Below, piece after piece: positions 50,261-61,581 of a DNA stretch of 64,000 nucleotides (position 1 is its first letter; every line of letters begins with the position of its first letter). Source of the DNA: Lobosporangium transversale. Its lineage: Eukaryota > Mortierellomycota > Mortierellomycetes > Mortierellales > Mortierellaceae. The position numbers and the translations under genes were made by a program. A model generated the notes under the pieces. The model was not told the origin of the DNA, did not search any database, and was given only the letters and a program-made list of their open reading frames with translations. The stretch spans positions 350,001 through 414,000 of the forward strand of contig NW_019028997.1 in NCBI RefSeq assembly GCF_002105155.1, written 5' to 3'.

Positions 50261-53039
50261 GAAACCTAATGAAGAAGTGCTTGGCATGTCAGTGGATACG
50301 ACTAAAAACACTTTCTGGATCTATACCGGAATATCGCTTTTCGAGCTCGTTGTTACGAAGGAGGATCGTGATGTATGGACGCTCTATCTGGAAAAGAAAC
50401 AGTACGATATGGCTCTTCAATATGCCAAAGTAAGTCGGGACAGTTGCATATCGATGTTGTGACAATACCAGTAATAAGGAAGGCAAAATAGTTCTCATTT
50501 TTTAATTTTTCGGTTGACGTCATGCCTCATTTAGAACCCTGCTCAAAGAGACCGGGTGTTGACACTACAAGCAAATTACAACTTTTCTCAAGGTCGATAC
50601 ATGCTCTCCGCAAAATACTATGCACAGTCAACAGTTCCATTTGAGGAGGTGGCACTCAAGTTTGTAGAGCGTGATGAAAGGGATGCACTTAGAAGCTACC
50701 TCCTTGCCAAAGTTGATAAACTCAGAAAAGGGGTACGTCTTGCTTTCTCAGAACCGGTAATACTGGTCAAAAAAAAAAAAAAAAAAAAAAAAAAATTTAA
50801 CATCTTTTTTGAATGTCCATAATAGGATATCACACAAAAATATATCGTCTGTACATGGTTGGTAGAGATTTATCTTAGCAAGCTAAATCAACTTGAGGAC
50901 CAAGCTGCATCATCAGCATCAGAGTCGGACGTCCAGAATTTCCTGGCGGAGCAAAGTGTTTTGGAAGATGAATTTAAAGGATTCCTGGAAACAAACAAGG
51001 TACACATCATCATTGGGAACTCAAAGGATACTCTTATCTTTATATTGGTCATATTTCTTTTTTTTATAATAATGGTTTGCATATTTGAACTTTTTTTATT
51101 TTTTATTTTATTTTTTTCTTCATATTTCCTTTTTAGAATTACTTGGACAAAAAAACGACATACAAGCTTCTGGCTTCACATGGTCGCACAGAACAGTTGC
51201 TCTTTTATGCCATCCTGATTGGGGACTATGAGCGGGTGATTTCGCATTGGATTCAAGAGAAGAATTACAAGAATGCCTTTGAGATCTTGAGCAAACAAGA
51301 GTCACTTGATACATATTATCGCTTCTCTCCTGTCCTTATGGAGAATGCGCCCTACGAGACTGTAAGCGCTTGGATGCGTCAGCCCAATCTGAACCCCCGT
51401 AACCTGATCCCATCGCTTTTGAGGTACGACCATAGGACGATGGATCCGGCTGCCCAGAATCAGGCGATTCGATATTTGTCATATGTAGTCTCTACTCTCG
51501 AAAATACCGATCCAGCAATCCATAACTTCCTATTGACTCTATATGCAACGCAGCCAACACGGGATGAATCCCAGCTTTTGAAATTCTTGGCATCGGAGGT
51601 AATTTCTCCTACTTTTTTTTAGTTCAATTTGTCAAAAAGATTTTTGTTTTTTTTTTTTTTATGGTCTTGTGAGCGCATACATTTATTTAAGACGCAATTA
51701 TTTATTGGCAAATCTCCGTCTAGGGTCCTGCCAAGCATTACAACTTGGATTATGCATTGAGAATTTGTACTCAAAATAACAGAATTCAGAGTTGTGTAAA
51801 CATTTTCAGTAGTATGGGCCTCTATGGCGAAGCTGTTGATTTGGCGTTGAAAGTAAGTGGCGAAGCATATACATACCTTAGAGGTAGAATTATGAACGGA
51901 AGTTGGCCTAAAAAAAATTAAAAAAAAAAAAAAAAAAATTTTTTTTTACTAATTTTTATTTATTGATATGAATTGAATAGCATGGCGATCTGGAGCTTGC
52001 CTGTATCAATGCCGAAAAGCCAACGGACGATGATATGCTTCGGAAGACATTATGGCTAAAGATTGCACGTCATGTGGTAAAAGAAAAGAAGGATATCAAG
52101 GCCGCAATGGACTTTTTATCAAACTCTGACCTCCTCAAGATCGAGGATATCTTGCCTTTCTTCCCAGACTTTGTGTTGATTGATGATTTCAAGGACGAGA
52201 TTTGCAAGGCCTTGGAGGAATACAATCTACACATTGACGAGCTAAAGACTGAGATGGACGAGGCAACGAAGAGTGCAGAGAACATTCGAATCGATGTTCG
52301 TGAGCTGAGATCTCGGTTCGCGATTGTGGCGTCAACGGAGCGGTGCACATCATGCGATTACCCGTTGCTGACGCGCCAGTTTTATGTGTTTCCATGTCAA
52401 CATACGTTTCATGCGGATTGTCTGATCAAGAACTTGACGCCGTTTTTGTCTACGAGACAATTGAAGCGGCTGGATGAGCTACAGGATCAGATCCAGAACG
52501 AGATGCAGAATCAACAAAAGATGATGCTGATGAACGGAAATCATTCTTTACAGCCCTTGACGGTAGCAAGCGGGAATGCGTCCCAAAGTTTGAATGCAAG
52601 TCATGCTACAGGTTCGACTGGAGGGGGGCTAACTCATCTACCGAATCATCTGATTGGCCAAACAGGAGCAGCAGTGATGGCGATCGGAGGCGCGATAGGC
52701 GCAGGCGGTAAGGCCATGGTGAATGGAGGGGTGGCTATTGCGACAACGGCAGCAGGGACGGCAGCAGGGGTGTTTAAGGATGTGATTTTTGCAGATGGCA
52801 AGGAGGTAGCGGGCTTGGGATTAGGACTTGGAGGAGGCTCTGGTGTAGGACAGAATGGAGGTAGCGGTGGAGATGATATGGTCGTGGTTGTGCCTCGGTT
52901 AGAGTTACTGAGGGACGAATTGGATGATCTTGTAGCATCTGAATGTTTGTTGTGTGGCGAGTTGATGATTAAGACGATTGATCAACCATTTTTGTCGAGC
53001 GATGAACACGAGCTGGAGTTGTCATGGGGTGTACAGTAA
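48366..53039 (+). CDS. VPS18: Vacuolar sorting protein VPS18 (Pep3/Deep orange)
   Basis: Eleven exons, all GT-AG and in frame (48366-48488, 48647-48833, 48982-49133, 49266-49674, 49772-50124, 50262-50429, 50535-50732, 50826-50999, 51137-51598, 51724-51852, 51981-53039); 1137 residues. The N-terminal half is the Pep3/Vps18 beta-propeller (for example KIYKIFFDPTGRHLIITTE and AKTFAWLTGPGIYHGNLVFG). The middle is alpha-solenoid with the clathrin heavy-chain repeat (about 590-790). The C-terminus has a RING: C907-x2-C910, C924, H926, H929, C932 and C1107-x2-C1110 (CLLCGEL). VPS18 is a core subunit shared by the HOPS and CORVET tethers, acting in endosome and vacuole fusion. The insert between the two RING halves is 174 residues, Gly/Ala/Asn-rich, larger than the already long insert of animal VPS18. 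Introns 3 and 5 end in poly-A immediately before the AG. Confidence 0.95.
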
Positions 53040-54552
53040 TGTTTCTTTTGAGAGGAGATAATCAAATGTTTAAAGACGTCGAATTCTCTCCCATCCTCAT
53101 CCATAGACATATGCCATCGTCTCTCTTATTGTTTATCTCTCTCTCTCTCTCTTTCTTTCTTTTCAAGCGGGTTGGAATACGCTCCATACCCATGTTACTG
53201 TAAAAAAAAAAAAAAAAAAAAAAAAAATTAAAAAAAGTATAATACATGTATACATTTGTTATTTATTTTTTTTTTAGGCGCGTGAGCACGCATGATCTAC
53301 AGTACAGACGATGCGTGCTAACTCACAAGAGAACATTCCTATGGGGAAGATCAAATCACATGGAAAACCATTTGATTGTCCTGACATGTCTGTCAAAGGA
53401 CGGAAACCATGATCATATTGCGATCCCTCCCTCTTTTATGATCTCTGTCTTTCTTTCTTTCTCTCTCTCTCTCTCTGGTCAATTTCACAATATTATATAG
53501 ATATACAAATAGCTGAATGTTACATGTACAAGTATACTTTGAAAAGAAAGTTTAGGTTGCAAGTGATTATCAATAGACAAGATAAGATCGCATGGCTTTG
53601 GTGACACGTCGTCTGTCATGCGACAAAAGTCAAAAATTTTTCCGGTAGAGTCCGAGCAATGAGATTAGACGTCGATACGGCAGACAGGTCGGCTGAACTT
53701 TTTTTTTTTTTTTTTTTTACATGAAGATCAAAGAGAAGAGTTTTTGATCAAAAAGAAAAAAAAAAACCCCCATACTGATGTAGCATTACAACAGCTTCAG
53801 TGTGAATAAATAGAATTGTTTGCTATCTTACAATAAATGAAGGAGATGTTTTGGGCGATCTTTGAGGGTGGGGAGGGGGAGGGGGACTGATGTTTAGAAA
53901 TATATAACAGACTTTGTTTCTTTCTTGCTTTCTTTCTTTCTTTCTTTCTTTCTTTCATGACATGTGTTTACAAGGAGACAACAATAAAAAAAAGAAAAAA
54001 GAAAAAAGGAGTGGCTACCTCCTCCTCCCCTTTTTTTTTTTTTTACTTTTGTTTCTATACTAACTATACCGAGAAAAAGAAAAAAAAAAAGAGGACCAGT
54101 AAGAGGTATTGTCCCTTTTTTGCATAGGGAGTGATCAGCTTTCTGATTGTTCTGATGAAGTAGAAGGTGATGGCTGAGATTGTTATATTACGTTGGATAG
54201 CTCAAAGTTGATTGCTATATTCTAGTTTAAATATGGTAGATTAGATAGACTGCATGTGGTTCGAACGGAATGGCAGACACAGCACCCGAAAGGAGATTTA
54301 TTCATTCAGACAAAAGAAGAGTCAGAACACAGAAATGCATTTTATAAATTACCAACTGTCACAAACTCTTTTTTTTTTTATTTCTTTCTTGCTTTGCATT
54401 CTTTTTCATTCATTCATTCATTCACATTCATTCGTTACATTCATTGCTTTCATTGCTTTCATTGCATTACTACTATTATTACTATCATTATCATTATCTT
54501 TTCTTTTCTTTCTCTTCCTTCTCTCAAAGCTAGTTCGTTCGTTGGAAACATC
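53040..54552. other. Intergenic region downstream of VPS18
   Basis: No gene is supported. The stretch contains CT microsatellites (53131-53160, 53450-53476), a CTTT array (53921-53957), several homopolymers, and Ser/Phe-coding tracts upstream of the next gene that look like 5' leader. Confidence 0.5.
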
Positions 54553-55689
54553 ATGTTATCCGTCATAAACACTTCCACCACACTCTGCTTACAGCCTGCT
54601 TCTGTTTCAACCTCTATTACTTCGTCTACTTCCTCCAATGCCTCTATGGCTCGGTTAGTCAACAAGGCTCCGCAGCCATATGGAGTCATTCCTCCTCGTC
54701 GTAAAAAGACCTCCACAAACCGTTCTCCCAACTCTTTATCCCCTTCATTAGAGCTTACCCTAACCAATACCACAATCACAACCACAGCCTCAACAACAAC
54801 GACAACAACAACGACAACGACAACTTCTACTACATCAACAACCACATCAACTCCCAATCATGATTCTTTCTTTGCCTTCCTCTTCTCAGATTCCACATCA
54901 TCCTATCGCTCCAATCTCTGGGCAACCATCAAGGCCCACTGCTTAGCTTTCAGCAATACTAATGGTCGAACCAACCGACAGACCAACAGGAGGGACCGTC
55001 AGGGTTGCTACCGTGACTTTGCACCACCTGAAGCTTTGATCGTTACCAATAGTCCACCCGTTGTCACATTAGACGCAACATCGTTAGTCACCAGCTCATC
55101 CTCTGCATTGTTTCCAGAGGATGTATTGCTATCGATTCATGACATCGATGTGTCTGGATCTGCAATGCAAACTATCAAGAACGATAGCAGCACAAGTAAC
55201 CATAGTAGCAATAATAATATTGCCAATAATGCTTCTGCCTATCCTGTTTCAGTCGCATCCATGGATAAATTCAAGGTCATGGGAACAGATCTTATCCCAT
55301 TAAAGACCTTTACCTATTGTGAAACCCTTATTGATGAGGTCGAATCATCCTTAAAGCTCGATACTGGGGCTGCGTCTTCTCCAAATGCGTCTACAGCAGC
55401 TTCTGGAGCTCTAATCCGTCGCCCCCTTCCTCGAGTCAAGCGCAGTATGCCAAAGCCCTCACCGATCGTTGAAGCAACAATGTCTTGCCGCCGAGTTCCT
55501 GTGGTGAATCAGAGCGAATTGCCACCTCCACTCCCACGACATTTGGCTTCACGGGAGACTCGCTCCAACTCGGCCTATTTGCGTATGATGGCTACGGAAT
55601 TGAGGATGATTCGCTCTCGCAAGCTAATTGCCCCACTAAAGCCTCGAGCTTTCCTCCCTCGTCGCAAGGACCTTTTTAGCTTTGGTAAG

Positions 55690-55720
<31 letters not shown>

Positions 55721-56080
55721 CGGTGTGGGTCCAGTCTAAATGCATAGATAGCCTAAACAAGTGAACTATTTTGTTTCTTTTGTGCGTATCATTTGATAAC
55801 ACCTGATGGACTATGACGAAACTACAAGACTAACGGCTTTTTTTTTTTTTTTTTTTTTAATACATCTTGATTAAATCAATTAGACAAGTCGTGCTTGACT
55901 CTAGAAATATCTTTTGATAAGGACCTAGAGGAGAAGGAGGAGGAGGAGGAGGAGGAAGAAGAGGAAATCCCTATTGGTTCGTGGACCTCTTTCTCGTCTA
56001 CAGAGTCCTTCATGTCTACCAGCTCTTCAGACTATGTTACCGCTGAAGGCGAGGAAGACGATACTGAAAGCGACGAGTAA
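54553..56080 (+). CDS. Hypothetical Ser/Thr-rich protein with acidic tail
   Basis: Two exons, 54553-55684 and 55884-56080, joined by a GT-AG intron that begins with a long poly-A run; 442 residues. The frame is open upstream to 54256, but that part encodes only poly-Phe/His low complexity, so the ATG at 54553 was preferred. Features in order: a basic patch PRRKKTSTNRS, a poly-Thr run near residues 78-100, a cluster around NGRTNRQTNRRDRQGCY, an ordered-looking stretch TFTYCETLIDEVESSLK, and RRPLPRVKRSMPKPSP. Then comes a conserved-looking block YLRMMATELRMIRSRKLIAP, and finally a Glu-rich tail ending in GEEDDTESDE. No domain is recognised. The basic and acidic patches suggest a nuclear or regulatory protein, which is speculation. 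Confidence 0.65.
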
Positions 56081-56922
56081 AAAGAAAAAAAAACTATATT
56101 CAGGATTATATACCCTTCGTCTCTCCCCTCTGTCTCCTTTCTCTCCGATTACTTTATCAGCTTATCACTTTATCACCTCCACTCGTTTTTCTTTTTTTTT
56201 TTTTGCGTACCACTTCATATTGTCTTTTGACCATGTATTAACATTCATCATTTTCTTCTCAAGGCTTTAGCTCTTTAGTGTACAATATAATTCCAAAGAT
56301 AAAATGATTTTTTTTTAAACTTGTAAATTGTTTATTTATTTATCTTGCTTTCCCACGTTGATGAGTCCTGATGAGCCATTTCTGATCCAATCTCCCTGTC
56401 TCGCATGGCAGTCGGATTCTTAAAAAAGAAAAAGAAGAAAAGAAATGAAGCTAAATAAGGCTCTGCCTTTCTTTTTGTTCTTTTTCGCTGTCTATTTCCG
56501 GATTTCAAAAAGACTGAAAATGCCTTTTTCATTTTTATTTTATTTTTTTATTTATTTTTATTTTGTCATGAATTATTCTTGTGGTCGACTTTAAAATGAA
56601 GGCTGATTAACAGGTTGCAGACATGAAACAATCTGGGGTCTAAAGTTTTTTTCTTTTTCTTTTTTCTCTTATTCGCTACAGCCACATATTAGATGCATGT
56701 CCTCCCCCCTTCCTTCCTCTCTTATACAGAAAAAAAAAAAAAAAAAAAAAAAAAAAGTGATGAGATCAAGTTTGTCGGCAAAAGAACATTTTTTTGTCCC
56801 TTTGGGGGAATGGGAGCGTTTTTTTGATTGATGTTAACGGTCCTCTTTTTTTTTGTTAGTAGTTCTCCTTTTTTTCTGTTAGTAGTGCCCCCCCCCCCCT
56901 CCTTTTTTTTTTTCTTTCCGTT
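56081..56922. other. Convergent intergenic region
   Basis: Between two converging genes; it probably holds both 3' UTRs. No further gene is seen. It contains a 27-nt poly-A tract near 56730 and a short poly-C tract near 56889. Confidence 0.5.
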
Positions 56923-57394
56923 TCAATGAACAGATGAAGAAGAAGAGGAAGAAGAAGAGAGAGAAGGAGAAGAAGGTAGGATTGGTCTACCATACATAAA
57001 AATAGGTTCATGATCTTCGGAATAGATTTGGATTACATCCTGATGAATAGCATGTACATGAACTATCGTCCTGGGTGTAGATCTCGGTGTAGACGCAGAC
57101 GTAGATGTAGACGTAGACATGGACGTAGATGTAGAAATAAAAGGGAGGCCCTGTAAAGGACTGGCAAGCGTCCGACTCGTCGTGACCGATCGAGAATTGG
57201 CATCATCGAATGAGACGGACAAAAAACGCGACAAGTCCGGAGTCTCCATTTCAAGATCCGAAGAGAGCCTATTGGGCGAAGTTGTTGTGGGATTAAAGTT
57301 GGCATCGTGTGGTAAATCACGATAAAGTCTCTGTCTTTGCTGCTGTTGGTCTTGTAGTTGCTGCCGTAATTGCAGTAGTAGTTGCAAATGTCGC

Positions 57395-57434
<40 letters not shown>

Positions 57435-57741
57435 GCTGCTGCTGCTGTTGTACTGTTGGCAGGTTATTCATGTCCGGGACATCAATGGCCAAATGCCTTG
57501 AATAGGATGATGACGATGGTGATGGTGAAGTGGGCGTGGATAGTGAGGCAGGTGATTGGGGCAATTGAATCGATGGGCTCAACGAAAAGTCAAAATCGCC
57601 TCTATCGCCCCAGACGAAAGAAGGGGATGAGGAGGCATAGGCCAAGGATGAGGCCGGAGAGCTATTGTCGCGTAAGGTGCGATATCGATGTAGACTTGGC
57701 GTGAACCTTGGTGATGATGGCAAGTCAATTGGGACGCCCAT
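56923..57741 (-). CDS. Hypothetical Ser-rich protein with poly-Gln tract
   Basis: Single exon of 272 residues. It starts MGVPIDLPSSPRFTPSLHRY, is rich in Ser-Pro pairs, and has a Gln run of about 17 near residue 100 encoded mainly by CAA and interrupted by CAG near its start. Further Gln/Leu/Arg-rich sequence follows. A Thr/Ser array (TSTSMSTSTSTSAS) lies near 205-220, next to the only ordered-looking segment, IVHVHAIHQDVIQIYSEDHE with FMYGRPI, and a Ser-rich C-terminus ends the protein. Low-complexity proteins with SP motifs are often phosphorylated regulators; no family is recognised. Confidence 0.6.
57391..57439 (-). repeat. (CAA)n trinucleotide tract coding poly-Gln
   Basis: About a dozen consecutive CAA codons (GTT on the + strand) followed by mixed CAG/CAA, inside the coding sequence of the hypothetical protein. 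Confidence 0.85.
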
Positions 57742-57815
57742 GACTGTAACTTGATATGAGATTTCTTTATTGAAGACGAATGATAATGGTTAAGTTAGCG
57801 AAGTAAAGGGTTTTT

Positions 57816-57850
<35 letters not shown>

Positions 57851-58349
57851 TCAAGCTGTCAAGACTTTAAAAGCATTCCTTCTGTTCCTTCACTCGTCCT
57901 TTGCCCTTCACACGGCCAGGGGGGTTGTCTGTCATAAATTCCTTCCATCGCCACAATTCTATCATTATCATTTCCACACATTGTCATTTTTTTTATACGC
58001 CCACCAATAAGAGAGGACCATTTCCTTTTATCAATTCAGAAATAGCTTCGCATGGACCTGTTCGATGGTACAATGAACGAACAAATCCTCAAAAATTGTC
58101 TGTGCACGCGTCTCTTCTCTTTTTTTACCCTTTCCAAACAGCTGAAAAAGATTGCTCTGCGAATCATTGCCTTATTTCTATTTCTGCCAAGAAGTAAAAT
58201 ATCACAAAGCGGCCAAATGTCCTGAAGCGAAGCATGCGATATGTATATATTTATACTTGTCATTTACTTTATTTTTTTTTTTTTTTATTTTTTTATTTTT
58301 TTTGTTTGTCAGTGCGCTGTTGGGAGTCAGAAAAAAAAAAATTGTTTCT
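57742..58349. other. Intergenic region upstream of the poly-Gln protein gene
   Basis: No gene is supported; it contains a 31-nt poly-A tract ending near 57848 that lies in the presumed promoter or leader of the poly-Gln gene. Confidence 0.45.
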
Positions 58350-58519
58350 TTAGATGTTGCTTCTAATAAAAAGTTTGTTGGATGCTGTCGCCTCCTTAGT
58401 TTCCTTGACAAGCTTGGAAATTGATCTGAAGTTTTCGTGCTTTGAATCGCCCATCAACTGGAATAGGATAGATTCACTTGTAGTGACAAAGCCACCCGCA
58501 GACTTGACACGCTATTATC

Positions 58520-58550
<31 letters not shown>

Positions 58551-58866
58551 CATATGTAAAGGGATCGATGTTATTCACACGAGTTTTCAAACACTTTTTT
58601 TATCTATTCATTGAAAAAAATCATGATCTTTTGAATGAACGTTTACTTACGTTCAGGGCATGATCAATTTCAAAGCTGTTCATGCTCGACACTCCATCTG
58701 CAAGCACATGGACATCAAAGTTATTTTCCAACAGGTCCAATGCCGTCTGCAACACGCACACATGGGACTATTTTTTTTCGTAAAGGGGGACCGAGATTAT
58801 GTATTAGTTGGAATGAAATTCGTAATATGTATAGATATTATTTCTGCATGGTGTAATAAAAAAAAA

Positions 58867-58902
<36 letters not shown>

Positions 58903-59203
58903 TCAATGCCAAAAAGCACAACTGACTTGATACCCTGAAGCTCCTTCTCAACTTCAGGAACAAGCATTGAAAACTTGGTTTTGGGGATATTAACCTTTGC
59001 TTGCGAAATATCCAGTTCTGTTGCTGTTTGACCTAAAGCCGTTGGGTTCTATATCATCAAGTCCAAATAAACAGTAAGTTTTATGAAAAAAAAAATAAAA
59101 AAAATAAAAGGAGCTGTTTTTTTTTTTTTTTTTTTTTTTTTTTTTCTCACGGACCTGTTCTGTGACGATCAAAGGAATATCAAGAATTTTGTGTGCAGCA
59201 ATC

Positions 59204-59237
<34 letters not shown>

Positions 59238-59533
59238 AGGAGAGAGAGAAGGGAGATTTGTTATTAAATTAATGAATGCTCATTCATTCTCCTTCTCTTT
59301 CTCTTTCTCTTTCTCTTTCTCTTTTCTTTCTCTTTGATCCCTCCTTATATCAAAAAATAAAATAAAATAAAAAAAAGAAGCCGTTCAACGCTTGCAGGGT
59401 CCAATACCATCTTCTGAGCTGTGGCAACAACTGAAGGATATTGGAAAATGTGGGACCGGAACTTTTCCTGAATATCACAGAGGAAGAAAGCAGTCGACTT
59501 CTGGTGGATGCGGCCAATATTACGAACAGACAT
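58350..59533 (-). CDS. Isochorismatase-family cysteine hydrolase (ISOC1/2-like)
   Basis: Five exons, all GT-AG (59408-59533, 59155-59202, 58902-59048, 58651-58767, 58350-58511), giving exactly 199 residues, the usual length of the small isochorismatase-domain proteins. The expected catalytic triad is present: Asp20 in LCDIQEKF, the Lys of IPKTKFSM (81 or 83) and Cys111 in SHVCVLQT. Other family blocks are [34 protein letters not shown] and [12 protein letters not shown]. The closest resemblance is to eukaryotic ISOC1/ISOC2 and fungal homologues. These are thought to hydrolyse small amides or esters, but the natural substrate is not established. The introns consist largely of A/T homopolymers of up to about 40 nt. 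Confidence 0.92.
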
Positions 59534-60194
59534 TGTGTTGAGTGGTGCTTTTTGATTAGAGAAGATTAGGAAAAAAAGAAAAGAAAAATCCAGAATGCAG
59601 ATGGAATGAGAGTATGAATGTGAAAAGAAGAAAGAGAGGATTGATTCCTTTTTTTTTTTTATTGGGCCCAAGATGAATCCCTCCCCCACACGGGCAGTTC
59701 CTGTTTTTTGTGTCACTTGGAACTTAAGGAACAGATAGGGAACCTTACTTATTACGGAAATCGTCTGAAACCTGAAGCCCACTACGTACAGTTACTTCCC
59801 CGTACTTCCTTCTTGTACAAACATACAATCATGATCCATTTTCTGCGCTGAAGAACCCCAGAAAGCGCTTTTTGGTGCCATTGAATTGGGTGTGTGTATG
59901 TGTAGTTGTAGAGACACCGAACAGCCCACATAGAGACCACACCCAATTTCAATATTATGGCTTCTAGTTAATCAGCTATCTTAATTGCCAATAAACCTCC
60001 TTCTTCCGCCTTCAAAAATGTCAAACATCAATATCAACACAGAATGTGCCTTGTAGGCTCGACCCGGTGGTTGAGCAGCTTGGTCAATTCGGGTGACAAG
60101 CCTAGGTCTCGCTTGTAATAGGTAGTGAAGACAAAAGGTGATTTTATTATAATTATTAAAACAAGCCTTTATATAGGCTTAAGGCTCTATACTG
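59534..60194. other. Intergenic region upstream of the isochorismatase gene
   Basis: No gene is seen. A (CTTTCT)-type tract sits at 59297-59335 inside intron 1 of the neighbouring gene, and the promoter of that gene should lie just right of 59533. Confidence 0.4.
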
Positions 60195-60524
60195 TTACAT
60201 CGCTTGGTATTCTAGTCCTCGCCAGAAAGTCAGGGACACATTTATTTTCCAATTGTGGTGTTCGAAAAGCACGTCACAAAACTTTTTTTTTTGTGACGTG
60301 AACAAAAAAGGTTTGTCTTCTTTAATACCATAAGCTTTCTGATTATTCAGGTAAAACGTTATTGAATAGTGAAGGCGCTCACTTCTCAGTGAGCCCTTCT
60401 TCTCTAGCATTTCCCAACTTTTTTTTTTTTGTAGAGATGGTAGTGCAGAGCACTGCACCCTCGAAAAATAATCCGCAGGATTGTCTTCCGAAGGAATCCA
60501 AGTAGGCAGAGACTTACGCGGCAT
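60195..60524 (-). mobile_element. Retroelement RNase H-like fragment
   Basis: The minus-strand frame begins PRKSLPTWIPSEDNPADYFS, which matches the last part of retroelement RNase H domains (form IPxxxNPADxxSR), common in DIRS- and Ty3-type elements of early-diverging fungi. The rest of the frame has lost similarity. Only this fragment is present. It lies beside the foldback at 60556-60699. Confidence 0.45.
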
Positions 60525-60555
60525 GCCTAGCTATAGGTTTCTCTGCCAAGAAAAA

Positions 60556-60699
60556 TGGTCTTGTACGATTATACGTCGACAACCAGGCCCTATACCACTG
60601 CATCATTAAAGGAGCTTCATCAAACAACTTTGTGAACAAGTTACTCTACAAAGTTTGGTGCAGTGGTATAGGTTGTCGACGTATAATCGTACCAGACCA
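60556..60699. repeat. Foldback: 41-47 bp inverted repeat with 56-bp spacer
   Basis: The left arm 60556-60602 and right arm 60659-60699 are reverse complements (core GTACGATTATACGTCGACAA), with one 6-nt insertion in the left arm and one mismatch. The arms contain the palindromic GTCGAC. It could be a small MITE, or the terminal structure of the neighbouring retroelement. Confidence 0.8.
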
Positions 60700-60789
60700 A
60701 GTCGGGGAGGTATCGTCTGTTGGCATTGTCTTTGTTTACTCTTGTTTTGTTTTTAAATGAAGAGAACGGCTCTCTGAGAATATGTGACA

Positions 60790-61581
60790 TTCTATCGTTG
60801 ATGCATAGATCCCTCATGTCTCCAATTTCTCGCCAAAGTCCGCAGCGACCTCTTCGGCACAATCTACGATTTCCTTTGACCAATCTACAGCGGCATCGCT
60901 TGTGGAGGCAGCATCAGCATCGGAAACTGTATTTGAGCCATTTACTACGCGAAATTACTATAATAATTTTGTACAACATAGTATTTCGCCCAATTTTCTA
61001 GAGCATTCCGTGCCCAACTCAAAAGTACACCGAAGAAGCTAAATTCAAGCTGCCAAGGCAGCTCCATGACATCCTTTCTAACCAGTCAAAGGAGCTAGGA
61101 GGCCCAAGCAAGTTCCGAGATGCTTTAGTTTCAGGACTACATTTTGGAGGTAAAGTTGCTCTATTGCTCCTTTTGACGTTCCCATTGTGTTAATATGATA
61201 ACTCTAGCCATCAATTTGATTGAATCATAGAGTAACTTTATGCTGGGGAGCACAAGGAGAGAGTGTTACCATTTTGAATACGGAGCCCGAGCAGCGGCTG
61301 TTGCCAATAAGCGGGTTTAGGACAATCACTTGGCGCCTTACACTCGATCTTGATTTTCCGGGCATGTCTTGAATCTATGTATATCGTGTCGCTTGTTAAT
61401 TTATTCTTCATAACTTATTAACTATTGTTATCCTAGGCCACCACCATCGACCTTATGAAAAAAAATATGAAATCATCAACAGAGGATTAGATAACAAAAG
61501 AAATAGAGCAAGACGTCAAGAACCCAACCAAGACACGCACATAGGTGGACGTTGGAACGACGTCTTGGCTTCATCTCCATG
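60790..61581 (+). other. Possible gene or gene fragment of unknown family
   Basis: Three protein-like stretches occur in order. A Ser/Ala-rich one contains LVEAASASETVFEPFTTRNY (about 60800-60985). After an acceptor at 61000 comes YTEEAKFKLPRQLHDILSNQ with ELGGPSKFRDALVSGLHFGG (61030-61150), ending at a GGTAAAG donor. Then RRECYHFEYGARAAAVANKR (61255-61318) and finally YEKKYEIINRGLDNKRNRAR with GGRWNDVL to the stop at 61581. They do not all join in one frame with GT-AG introns. I recognise no domain. It may be a decayed gene. Confidence 0.3.

Noticed and set aside
60061-60125. Possible tRNA (GTGGTTGAGCAGCTTGG stretch)
   Set aside because: There is no matching acceptor stem, no GGTTCGAAT T-arm, and no cloverleaf could be drawn.
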